The notes beneath the pieces are model-generated. The model ran no database searches. It had not been told where the DNA came from and saw only the letters and a program-made list of their open reading frames with translations. Of a DNA stretch of 64,000 bases, positions 22,576 to 31,931 are shown one piece after another (position 1 is the first letter of the stretch; each line of letters starts with the position of its first letter). The stretch lies in contig PUFA01000182.1 of the NCBI GenBank assembly GCA_003508835.1, forward strand, positions 372,001 to 436,000, given 5' to 3'. The stretch is from Eonycteris spelaea (taxonomy: Eukaryota; Chordata; Mammalia; Chiroptera; Pteropodidae). Position numbers and translations under genes: made by a program.

Positions 22576-23830
22576 CGCGGCGGCCCGCCCCAGGCCCGCC
22601 GGCCTCCTCGCCCCACCACGACCGACCGACCGTGCCTCTCACCGAAGTGACCTTGACTCCAACTCACGGGGCCAGGTCGGCGTGCCCCGAGGGGGCATGC
22701 CATTCCTCCAGAAGAACAGCCGTCCACCAGGGCCACAGGCCACGCCTGCTTCTGCGTGCCCGAGGGCTCCCTGCGCCACCCGAGTGTCTTCCTCCCGACC
22801 CACCCTGTCCTCCCACCTGCTGGACTGTGACCTTCCGTCGGAGTCCACGCATCCTGCCCAGAGCTGCCAGCGCTGTGCTGAGTGGGCCGGCGCAGTGCTG
22901 GGCTTCTCCGCCATTCAGCCCCGTCCGGTTTTCAGCGAGATGTTTAACACTGGCAGATCCGAGGAAGAAGGTGTGTCCGGCGGCTGCTGGGCGGTCCCAA
23001 GCTGGCGGTGTCCCTGGCGCCCCCGCCCCGGTGCCCCTGTGGCGGAGAAGGCCCGGCTTGGCTCTGCGCCCCGTGGCCTCTCCTGTCCTGCCCTGTGCTC
23101 TAGACGCCAAAGGTTCCCAGAGTGTGTCCCTGGACGGGGGACAGCCCACCGCCCCACACGGCAAAACGCCAGCCATGGAAACAGGCCCGCTTGTGTCTTT
23201 AGCGTCAACGCCAGAAATGTTATCAGCAACGGGAAAGACGGCGGTTCTGCCCAAGGTCACAGCCAACGTGAAGCCACACTGCTGGGTCTGGAACCATCTG
23301 CTCCGAGGGGGCGAGGCGGTCAGCATGGCGGCGCGCCTACGGGGGCAGCCGTCCCGCTAGGTCTGCGCAAACAGCCGTGCCCGCAGCCCGCTCCATGGAA
23401 TCTTCCAGAAAGCCTGCCTCGGAACTGGCAATCTTGGAGCCCTCGGATTGGCAGGTCCCATCCTGACTGCTCAAAGTTGAGACTCTTCTCTGGGGACAAA
23501 CCGATCCCCAGGACTGGCACAGCCCTGAACTGGAAACTGCAGATCTGTGTCCATCGTAACACGTCGCCCTTGGTCAGCTCCGTGCGAGACTCTGTCCCAA
23601 GAGCGACTGCAAAGAAGGAAGACGAACCTCTGGCCTGGGCAGTGCCATCTTATGAAATGCAATAGTTTCTCTTTTTGGAAATGTGTTTATACCGATAGTT
23701 TTGTGCTCCAATTGTTATTAGAACGTTTCGTATGAATGTGTATCTCGCAGTATATTTGGTTCCCAATGTTTTTTCTCATTCACGCAGAAGGTACTTAACG
23801 TAAACTCACACGGCCTTTAAAAACCTTCCT
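22576..23830 (+). other. RFX2: Probable RFX2 3' UTR (end uncertain)
   Basis: Follows the RFX2 stop. Sequence changes from GC-rich to AT-rich at about 23650-23830, which would suit a UTR end. However, I find no AATAAA or ATTAAA between the stop and about 26000. The nearest variant signal I see is AGTAAA at about 24150. The 376-codon open frame at 22535-23665 overlaps the true last exon in another frame and has no domain I recognise. Confidence 0.45.
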
Positions 23831-25299
23831 TCCCGTCAAGAGGAGTGCTGTGCACACCCCGGCCCTCGCCAGATGCGCAGGGAGGGGTGGGGGAGGACAA
23901 GAAAGACACTCTGATTCTAGAAACCAAAAGTCTGTGGCGGTCACAGTGTTTGTCTGGTCTAGAGTTCAAGACTTAGGTGAAATCAGACCGAAAGAATGCC
24001 TTCACACGTCTCCTGCTGGGAGGCATCGGAGTCCACGGTCCGGTCCGGGGACTGTGACGGCCCGCCGTCGCTTCCGCCTGCGTGCGGGCCCGGTCTGCCT
24101 TACGCTGTCTGGTCCTTTGCAGGATTCCACAAGGAAGACTACAAATGACAGTAAATTCACGAGCCTTCCGAGCCTGTTCTCGTTTTCTGTTGCAGTTAAA
24201 CACACTGAGCGTGTCTGTTTGGGGGCCCCAGTCCACACTCCAGCCGCGCACACTCCCGTCAAGGTGGCCCTGGAGGGTGCGGCCCTCTCTCCCGGCGGGG
24301 CCCCCAGCCCTATCCTCCTGGCTCTCTGGGAAGCCTTTGAGAAGGAGCAGGTTCTTCAGGCTTCGTTTGGCAGGGGCAACCCCAGGATACAGATGGCCGG
24401 AAACAATTCTCAGCCCAGATGGTCAAGGCCCTTTGTAAACAGACGAGGCCATGCTCTAGCCGCTGATGCAACCCACCAAACGTTAGGGGTTTACTCTGCA
24501 GAGTCTGCGGGGGGAGGGTGGGGACCAGACTCCAGAGTCCCCTAAGAACCAGTCCCCTGAGAACCAGGGCTTGAGCTTGTGCCCAAATCGTAGACCCCTG
24601 GGCCCCACCTGCGAGAGCCTGCCTTGTGGGATTGGGGTGGGGACTGGGGACTCCATATTGTTGTGACCACCCCTCCATAGGACTGAAGAACGCTGTGAAG
24701 AATGACAAGGGTTCCCAGTCAGCTGCTCCTAAAAGCTGCTGCTCACTGCCAGGCCAGTGCCCCGCGTGCCCCCAGCACAAACCTCTCTGTCCCAGGAAGA
24801 GGCCCTGGGGCCCCAGGGTGTCACTTCCCTGGGCAGAGGAGAACTCCAGAGCCTATCCTTGGCTTCATGCTCTGCTGTCACCATTTTGAAATTCTTACTA
24901 ATGTTTGAACAAAGAGCCTGTGTTTTCATTTTGCACTGGGCCCCCAAATTCGGTGGCCGGTCCTGGGGAACAACCCCGGGGCCCCTGACTCTGCGGGCTC
25001 CCTGCCAGGCTCACGGAACCCAGGTCACTCTGACCCTCTGCGGTTCCCGATTTCAGCCCCCTCTCGTATGTACACCGGCCCACCGACCCCAGCACTGGCC
25101 GGTGTCAGATGGCAGAGAGTGGCTGGACCCGCGCGAGCCACTTGCTCCAGCAACGTCCAAAGGAGGCGTGACCCGGACAGGGGCGGGAAGGCCCGAGGGG
25201 CACAGGTTCACTCACACGTGCCGCGCCCTGCCACGTGGGACCGCCGCACACTGTCCTCGGGTTCTGAATCGTGAGGTGACTGTACGACTGAAACAGTGC

Positions 25300-25730
25300 G
25301 CAAGTGTGGGCGTCCCGCGGGGTGGGGGGGGGGGGGCGCCCCGCGGTGCTGCTGGCCGCTTCGCTCCCACGACCCGCGGGAGCCGCCCAGTTTCTCCTCC
25401 TTCCTCTAGCTTCCCAGCAAGTTCCCCTTTTGCTTACTTTTGCCAGAGGTGGTTTTGGGGGTTGCACCTAGCCTCCAAACCGAGACACCCGCAGGACCCG
25501 TGAGTGTTGCGGGCGGGTTCGGAGGGATCCTGGGATGCGCTGAAGCCCTCGCGCGCCCAGAGCCGCTGGCCTTAGAGGCGGCGCGTCCGCACTGCCGGGA
25601 GCGGGGGCCGCCGCGGCCGGAGAGGCGCCGCGGGGTCGCGCTGCACCTCGGCTGGCGCGGCCAGCGCCGACTGCCCTGGTTCCCACAGGACGCCAGACCT
25701 CGGCGGACGCAGGGCCTCTGAGTCTCCGCA
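25300..25730. promoter_or_regulatory. Orphan intergenic CpG island
   Basis: Dense CpG dinucleotides and blocks such as CCGCCGCGGCCGGAGAGGCG near 25608 stand out from CpG-poor flanks. A run of 13 Gs (25324-25336) lies at its left edge. A strong donor-like CCCGTGAGTG occurs with GT at 25500-25501. Such islands usually mark promoters or enhancers, and this one is between two genes that read in the same direction. It could start a noncoding RNA or regulate either neighbour. No conserved coding sequence is seen; the 93- and 113-codon overlapping frames on opposite strands are unsupported. Confidence 0.6.
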
Positions 25731-25798
25731 AGTTTAGTTACTTCCAAGCAATGAGCTGCTTTTTTCCCTGGCGCCGTTTTGAATTCATCCCGGCCTCT

Positions 25799-25813
25799 GC
25801 CGCCCCCCAGTGG
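25799..25813 (-). promoter_or_regulatory. CTCF-like motif, reverse, one mismatch
   Basis: The minus strand reads CCACTGGGGGGCGGC, differing from the CTCF core at one position (G where A is preferred). It lies about 70 bases past the orphan CpG island and faces the perfect forward motif at 13569-13582. Confidence 0.4.
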
Positions 25814-26269
25814 ACACTGTGTGACACCGCCTCTTCCTTGCGGCTCGCCTAAGCCGAGGGCTCGGATTTTGCCTAGAATGGGAGGTGGTTTTGTTTACTA
25901 AATCACAAGGATGCCTAGAAAGACCACAAGAAACAGTGAAAGAGGTGGTTTCCTCTTCCCTCCCTCTGCCCCGCGTCCTCTTCCCCAAATATTCCTTATT
26001 TGTTTGTTTGTTTGTTTTTGTTTGTTTGTTTATCTCCCTGCTAGATAATAATTACAAAAGGAAAAGTAACCCGGCAGACACCATCTAAACCAAGTGATCT
26101 GTTATTATCAGCGAAGACACTATTCAACATCGCGAGCCTCGGCATCAGGCGCACTGGAACAGCAGCCCTGCGTTACTGCCGCCCAAAACGCATCATCTGA
26201 ATTGAATCAGGAGGAAACATCAAACAAATCTGAAAGTAACTGACAGTATTCCTTACCAGTTGTAGTCAA

Positions 26270-26600
26270 GAAAAAATAAGACCAAGGAATGGATCCCAGC
26301 TGAAGGAGACTAAGGAGAAAAGACATCTACACGTGACAGTAGGCCCGGGACTGGGTCCTGGTACAGGGAGAAAGCACTGGCAATGAATGGATGGAATTTG
26401 AATGAGGTTTGGGCATTAGTGGACGGTACTGCATCGGTGTGAATTTCCTGGTTTTGATGATTACACTGCTTCCATAAGATGTTAATACTGGGGAAAGCTG
26501 GGGGAAAGCCATATGGAATGTCCTGGTACTATTTTTGCAACTTTTAGTACATCTGAATTTATTTTAAATTAAAAGTTAAAATATTTTTAAACTACAAATA
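26270..26600 (+). mobile_element. L1M 3'-end fragment, sense
   Basis: GGACGGTACTGCATCGGTGT, ATTTCCTGGTTTTGATGATT, TTCCATAAGATGTTAATACT, then TACTATTTTTGCAACTTTTA and TTTAAATTAAAAGTTAAAA occur in the order of an old L1M 3' end. Confidence 0.75.
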
Positions 26601-27127
26601 GAGAAAGGTAAGTATTTCTTCCCAGTTCCATGCCATATTTAACTGCTGCAGAAAATGGGAGTGAAGCTGATGCACTCAGCTGGGGTCAGGGGGCCCCCTC
26701 TGTGCCCTGGCTGCCACAGTGGACATCCTGCTGTCAGGAACTTGACCCCCTGGAGTGAGGGAGGGCAGGGAAGGGAACTGAGCAGAGGCAACCAGGATGA
26801 CTTCCCCAGGCCCAACCTGACTGAGCTCCTTGAGGGAGGGAACTGTGTCTGATTGACCTCTGGGTCTTCAGCCTCAGTGTGGGGCTGGCTTCCTGCCCAC
26901 GACAGGAAGATGAGAGCTGAATTACAGCTGGGAAAGCCCCTTTTTCTGGAGCCCATTTTCCATCTCGACTGTGAAGGCAGTTCACAGTTCTCAGAGCTGA
27001 GCCCAGGCTCAGGCAGACCTCGGGCTTGTCTCCTGGTGAGCCATGGAGAAAGCAGGCAGCAGAGGGGCCGATCAGCAGTAAACCATTTGGATCCCTCCAC
27101 CTCTCACTTCCAATCCTTATACTAGGA

Positions 27128-27500
27128 AAAATCCCGAACTCCTCACCATGGCCTACGAGGCCCTGCCCTCTCCTCCCTGGCCTCACCTCCTCACTCTGCC
27201 CTGGCCACACTGAGCTCCCCACTGCTCCTCCAGCTCGCCATTCTGGTTCCTGCCCCAGGACCTTGGCACTCACTGTTCTGGCTAGAATGTTTCTTCTGCA
27301 GATCGTCTACTACAATGTCACCCTGACCAATCTAAACTATCCTTTTTCTGTCACTGTCACAATATGTTGTTTTATTTTCTTTGCAGCACTAGTCACTATC
27401 TCAAATTACTTTGCTTACCTATTGTCAGTCTCCCCACAGAAGAATGCAAAACCCCAGAAGGCCGTCTCATTTCCTGGGCCCCGTGTAAAGCAGGGCCTGA
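27128..27500 (+). mobile_element. L2 3'-region fragment, sense
   Basis: Contains the L2 order: TGGCCTACGAGGCCCTGC, CTTGGCACTCACTGTTCTGG, CTAGAATGTTTCTTCTGCAG, a CACTAGTCACTATCTCAAAT block and TTGTCAGTCTCCCCACAGAA. An open frame crosses it, but it reflects the low stop content of the pyrimidine-rich strand. Confidence 0.75.
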
Positions 27501-28395
27501 TTAGTAGTAGGTCTGCTGGATCTGTGTTTACATGTATCCAACTGGTTTCTCTCGTGGCTGGATTTGTGGTCTGCGTTTCAGCTTCCTTACAGCATGGCGG
27601 TGGGACTGCCTGCACGGTGGCTGAAGGCTTTAAGAGCAAGTGTTCCAGCAAAGCAGGCGGAAGTTACGTCCTCCATCCCTGGTATGACCTCGCCTTGTTA
27701 GTGTCATTTCTGCTGGACTCTGTCGATGGGCCAGTTACAAGCTCAACCCCATCCAAGGGAAGGGCAGAGACCTCACCTCTCGATGGGAGGAGGGATAAAG
27801 AATTTGGGGCCATATTTTAAAGTCAGCACAGTAGGGGATCAACAAATTTTTTAAAATAGATATTGACAACGTTAATTTGTTAGAGGAGACCTGATAAAGA
27901 AGCAAAGGTATGCCTAAGGGGCACCATGGTGGCAGCCAACAGCACTCTCGAAAATTGTGAAACTGGTGGAAATTCAGCTGGCCAGTCGGCTGACAGGTTA
28001 GCATCTCTCATGTGCCTTGAAAAACCACAGTGTGTTATATTTAGCAGGCGATGACATGTTGCTGGGAGTTTCCCAAAGTGTGGGATAAACGAGGTGTATG
28101 AAATGACTTTGGGGGACATGTAGACATGGCATTAAATGACACCACATCACATGGGTTACACTTATGCCATTTTCAGTTCTCTTTTCCGCCTCCTCTTCTC
28201 ATCCAGGAGAAAGTTGGGATGAGTGATAACACGCCTTTAATTCCTCTCTAATACTTGGCTAATCTCTTTACATCAAAGAAAAGGTAGGCAGGGGCTCAGC
28301 GCCTTGGCACATAACAGTATCTATCCAGAATTTTAAAACCTTGTTTCGTTTTCCTCTTTGTTTACAATGATCTCCTATTCATGGCTTTGTGGTTT

Positions 28396-28397
<2 letters not shown>

Positions 28398-28430
<33 letters not shown>
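28398..28430 (+). repeat. (TG)n microsatellite
   Basis: Uninterrupted TG dinucleotides for about 33 bases, in intergenic sequence between RFX2 and RANBP3. Confidence 0.97.
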
Positions 28431-28431
<1 letters not shown>

Positions 28432-28884
28432 TGTTCCAAGTTAAATGGTGATACATAGTATCTATTTAATGTAAATTTCAATCACTAAAAAGGCAGGGAA
28501 AGAAAAGTATTAAGTCCATCAAAGGTCAAAGGGTTGAGATACAGTAAAGGCCAAGAAGATCGACCCAAAATGAGTGACATGTAATGAAATATAAGGACTA
28601 CAATGAAACCAACAAGCTAGACATGAGGAAACCTAAGTCCACACACTGCGGGCCATGAGATGACTTGAGGATCCCCGGGGGCCTCTCCAGCACTGACATT
28701 CTAGCTGTTCCTGGAGGATTTCTCACTCAAGGCCTGTGGCCTACACCTCTAGCCTGGTGGCAAAATCTAGAGTAGCGGAACCCAGGTGTCTATTAAATCA
28801 AGTCGGGGGAAATTTTTGATATTATTAAATATACCCCACCCCATTAATAAACAAAAGTTCATTTAAGAGTTCCTGAACAGTACA

Positions 28885-29015
28885 CCTTAAGATCTAGGGT
28901 GCATAAGAAGACCCTGGGTCGCTCATTAAAATACAGATTCTAACTCGGAATTCTGTATTTCTAACAAGCTTCCAGGTGACGTGGATGCTGCTGGTTTAGG
29001 GACCACCAAGAAGCA
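28885..29015. mobile_element. MER5-like DNA transposon fragment
   Basis: GACCCTGGGTCGCTCATTAA, AATACAGATTCTAACTCGGA and CAAGCTTCCAGGTGACGTGG resemble the inner part of MER5A (hAT-Charlie). Ends are not clear. It lies just beside the retroviral LTR. Confidence 0.55.
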
Positions 29016-29046
29016 GCAAGCTCTAGGAAAACACCTAATGTGCTAC

Positions 29047-29345
29047 TGTTGCGGGGTTCTCGAACAGAGTGATGGGACACCGGGGTTATAGGCAGGAAGA
29101 GCGTTTATTGATACCAGCACCGGCTCAGCGGATTCTCATCCAAAGGCTGAGGCCCGGTTGTAACATGGCGGGCAGTTGTACACAGTCTCGTACTTCCGCA
29201 TGTCTACACAGCTACAGATACTCCACCTGAGGAAGGAGAACGTAAGAACGTTGATGGGTTGCCAAGCCGGAGAGTCCTCGGCGGGGGACAATCGGGAACA
29301 AACTCATTCGAGCAGGAAATGGCCAGGCAGGGTCAGGCTGCCACA
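29047..29345 (-). repeat. 3' LTR of the provirus (near-complete)
   Basis: About 299 bases. On the plus strand it runs from TGTTGCGGGGTTC to GGCTGCCACA, so on its own strand it begins TGTGGCAG and ends CCGCAACA, the TG...CA ends expected of an LTR. A minus-strand AATAAA (plus TTTATT at 29104-29109) is the LTR polyadenylation signal. A purine tract on the minus strand (CAAAGGGGAA, plus 29346-29355) sits directly upstream, as a polypurine tract should. Confidence 0.8.
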
Positions 29346-29355
29346 TTCCCCTTTG

Positions 29356-29800
29356 ATGCTCAGACCCAGGACTGGGTCAGAGAGCATCATCTCCTTCTAG
29401 CGTTCGGTTTAGAGGCTGCTACCTCCATAGCGCTGAGGACTTGTGCTGCAGTTTTTCTTTCTACTACAGCCTCTAAGAGGGAGGTGGTTGAATGGATAAT
29501 AAGAGACAACAGGCACGGGGGGAGGAGGCAGGTCCCAAGGAGGAGGATACCCCAACTAAGGTCTTAAAGCCACCAAAAGTGGAGCATCAGCCTCCAAAGA
29601 GGTTCTTCCCCAGGATCGGGGGGTCTAGGTTTTGGCTCAGTCAGGGCACATGCGAGCACACACCCCTGCTGCAGCCGGCTGCATGGCGGGTCAAGGCGCT
29701 GAGCTCTGCCTTCTGTGCTGAGGTTTCGCCTCCGTGGTGGAATGTAGGGTCCCCACAGCATCTCCTGCAGGCGTTCTCCTCCCCTCACAGAGCCGCTACC
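29356..29800 (-). pseudogene. Proviral 3' internal remnant, possibly env tail
   Basis: Minus-strand sequence between the RNase H remnant and the polypurine tract. It has stop codons and a short hydrophobic stretch that could be the C-terminal end of an env transmembrane subunit. The resemblance is weak and I would not rely on it. Most of integrase and env is deleted. Confidence 0.35.
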
Positions 29801-31350
29801 ATCAGTGTAATATTCTCCATCAGGGTCTTTGAGGAACCGGCCCGTCAAGTCAGGTCAGCTGGAAAACACGTCATCTATGACTTCGCAGTCATGGTCTGGC
29901 TGGCCACGGGCAGCAAGGCGTCTGGGTTCAAGGTTCGTACTACCTCTGGGCAGAGGCGTGGGTTCTCGCACAGCATTCCTTGGTGTCTGACCATCTAGCC
30001 AACGTTGCCCTCCAGGAATGTTACTACTACTGAATGTGGTGTGTACTCGAACTGTCGGTTCTTGCCCGTAGTCAGTTTGTCGGCCTCTGACACAAGGAGG
30101 GCCATGGCTGCGAGTGCTCACAAGCAGAGTGGCCCGCCCTGGGTGACGGAGTCAAGCTGTTGGAGAAAAAAGCCACGGGACAGTGCCAGGATCGTAGCAG
30201 TTGGGTTAAGACCCCCTACTGCGACACCCGTGCACTTGTGCACGTACAGAGAGATCTGGTTAAGTCTAGGAGTCCTAGTCCAGGGGCATGAGTGCCCGTC
30301 TGATTTCTTCAAAGGCCTTCTATCGTGTAGATTCATAGTAGGGGCTCCCGTTCTCTCTGTTTGTGGTTTCACAAGGGGTCTGGCCAGGACGGAGAAATTA
30401 GGTATCCAGATTCGGCAGAAGCCAGCTGTTCCGAGGAATTGCAGACTTATCATCAGGTGGTAAGGAAGGGCATTGACAGACTGTTTTTTTCCTTTCTGGG
30501 CTGAATTGGCGTTGTCCCTGCAGTACTTGACTCTTTCTTGGCAGATTGGAGCCTTTCTTTTAGAGACCTTGTAACCTGCTTCCCAGAGGAGATTCAGGAG
30601 TAGATGTGTTCCTTCCATGCATTCCTCATACGTGCTTCCTACTCAGAGGCAGTCACCACATACTGGAGTAACATACAGCTGTGTGGGTATGCCAGCAAGG
30701 CCTTTAAATCCAAGGCTAGAGCGGTCCAAAAGATGTTTGGGGAGTTTTTAGACCCCTGTTTGGAGCAAAAAGCCACGGGAGGCAGTCACATCCATGCCAA
30801 CTGGCCCTTGTCTCCGCTTTCAGGGCTTTCTCATGAAAAGGCAAAGATTGGCTGACTCTGAGGAGACAGGCGGATGCAGAAGAAGGCATCCTTGAGGTCC
30901 AGACAGGTGAAATGGGGTTCCTCGGTGGAGATGAGTTCTAGAAGGGTATTTGAGTTGGGGACAACAGGTGTGGGGTGACAGTCGCCTGGTTGACTGCTCA
31001 TAAATCTTGAACCGGCCAGTATTCATCATCCCTAGCTTCTGAACCAACAGGCGAGGCGTATTCCAGACAATTGGCAGGGATGGAGAATTCCATACTTCAG
31101 AAGTTTCTCAATGTTTTTGGATCACCACTTGTGCCTTATGAGGAATGAAATACTATTTCTCGCGAGCCGGCTCAACTCCTGGTTTTAACTCCACCACCAC
31201 TGGAGGACTATGTTGGGCCAGTCCTGGAGGGATGTCTTCAGCCAACACTCCAGGCATTTTGAACGGGAACTCGGGTTCCTGTTGGGACCCTCTTAGGAGA
31301 CTATAGATGCACCACTCTTCTTGGGGAACCGTGAGCAACCTGATCCTTGC
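29800..31350 (-). pseudogene. Proviral pol remnant (RT and RNase H), inactivated
   Basis: Minus-strand segments at 31153-31338, 30820-31047, 30118-30618 and 29564-29848 resemble successive parts of a gammaretroviral pol in the right order. Landmarks include FLGTAGFCRIWIP after the palm and a YYTDGS start of RNase H near 29800. The frames are broken by stops and small indels. The catalytic aspartate pair of the RT active site is missing: the minus strand at 30653-30673 reads through QYV into unrelated residues. It cannot encode an active enzyme. Confidence 0.8.
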
Positions 31351-31390
31351 TTCTGGCCTCCCCCAGGTTGGGGCTGCTTGGCCACGTGAG

Positions 31391-31670
31391 TCAAAGGAAA
31401 TCTGAGTCTGCAGTTTTCCTAAAAGTTCTCATCCCATCAGTGCCGGGGGCAGTCGGCAGATATAGGAACTTGTGGATGACTTCCTGTCCTCCTACGTTGC
31501 ACCGGCGGGACTGCAGGAAGGGAGAAGGACTCATCCCCCAGTGGCTCCCATAGTGGTAGCTTGTCCTTGAGAAAGGAGGCCCGTGGGCCAAGTTACAACT
31601 AACTGAATGTTCAGCTCTGGTGTCAGCCATAAAGTCAATAAGTCAGCCGCCGACTCTCATCTGGACCATA
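31391..31670 (-). pseudogene. Proviral protease remnant
   Basis: The minus strand shows a retroviral aspartic protease start with the active-site triad reading DTR instead of DTG (within ADTRAEHSV, near 31600-31625). The later FLQSRRCNVGGQEVIHKF part fits the middle of the family. A stop precedes the active site. This end of the remnant is duplicated in reverse by the palindrome described separately. Confidence 0.7.
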
Positions 31671-31731
31671 GGCTCCTTGGGGCCCATGGTCCAGGTGAGA
31701 GTCGCGGCTGACTTATTGACTTTATGGCTGA
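31623..31731. repeat. 47-bp fold-back palindrome with 16-bp spacer
   Basis: Left arm 31623-31669 (starts TCAGCCATAAAGTCAATAAG) is the reverse complement of right arm 31686-31731 (ends TTATTGACTTTATGGCTGA), with one substitution and one missing base. The 16-base spacer is 31670-31685. The left arm is part of the protease remnant. The right arm is the same viral sequence inverted, placed exactly where LTR-homologous sequence begins. RNA or single-stranded DNA from here could form a long hairpin. Confidence 0.95.
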
Positions 31732-31931
31732 GCCCCGAGTGTAACATAATGGGCAGTTTTATACAGTCTCGTACTTCCGCATGCCTACACAGCTACAGAT
31801 ATTTCATATACGGAAGGAGAACATAAGGAGACCATTGATTGGTTGCCAGCCCGGAGAGTCCTGGAGGCGGGGGGCAATCAGGAACTAACTTGTTAGAGCA
31901 GGAAATGGTCAGGCAGTGTCAGGTTGCCACA
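31732..31931 (-). repeat. Truncated 5' LTR of the provirus
   Basis: Aligned with the U3 and start of R of the left LTR. Shared blocks are CAGTCTCGTACTTCCGCATG, CACAGCTACAGATA and GCCACA at the outer end. It keeps a TATAAAAC-like promoter box on the minus strand (plus GTTTTATACAG at about 31756) that is mutated in the left LTR. The rest of R, U5, primer-binding site and gag are gone, cut off at the palindrome. Confidence 0.8.

Larger units (their letters stand above)
23831..29046. other. Intergenic region between RFX2 and RANBP3, part 1
   Basis: No gene recognised. It holds the orphan CpG island (about 25300-25730), a (TTTG)n at about 26000-26030, an L1M 3' end, an L2 fragment, a (TG)n and a MER5-like fragment. 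The rest is unique sequence with short chance frames. The 264-codon plus-strand frame at 27026-27820 runs through the L2 and is not credible. Confidence 0.6.
29047..31931 (-). mobile_element. Degraded gammaretrovirus-like (class I) provirus
   Basis: A minus-strand provirus remnant about 2.9 kb long. From right to left (its 5' to 3'): partial 5' LTR (31732-31931), fold-back palindrome (31623-31731), protease remnant (about 31390-31670), reverse transcriptase (about 30500-31350), RNase H start (about 29800), a short unrecognised tail, polypurine tract, and 3' LTR (29047-29345). Gag, integrase and nearly all env are missing. Reading frames are broken many times. By eye the two LTRs differ at roughly 33 of 200 aligned positions, so the insertion is old. 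The flanks CTAC (left) and ATAC (right) could be a decayed 4-base target duplication. It lies antisense to both neighbouring genes. Confidence 0.85.

Noticed and set aside
22535..23665. 376-codon plus-strand open frame
   Set aside because: It overlaps the last RFX2 coding exon in a different frame and then follows the 3' UTR. It has no domain, no conserved motif and a composition like random GC-rich DNA.
25406..25747. Coding gene in the intergenic CpG island (93 codons plus, 113 codons minus)
   Set aside because: Two overlapping frames on opposite strands are explained by high CpG content and few stops. No conserved protein is recognised, so only a regulatory or noncoding role is proposed.
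27026..27820. 264-codon plus-strand frame with hydrophobic stretches, possible membrane protein
   Set aside because: Its middle is an L2 3' end. The hydrophobic residues come from pyrimidine-rich L2 DNA, and there is no promoter or splice evidence.
28398..28430. CRISPR-like or regulatory repeat
   Set aside because: It is a simple (TG)n microsatellite; no CRISPR arrays are expected or seen in this mammalian DNA.
30118..30618. Host gene encoding a 166-residue minus-strand protein
   Set aside because: The residues match the retroviral pol pattern and lie between other pol pieces and two LTRs. It is part of the degraded provirus.
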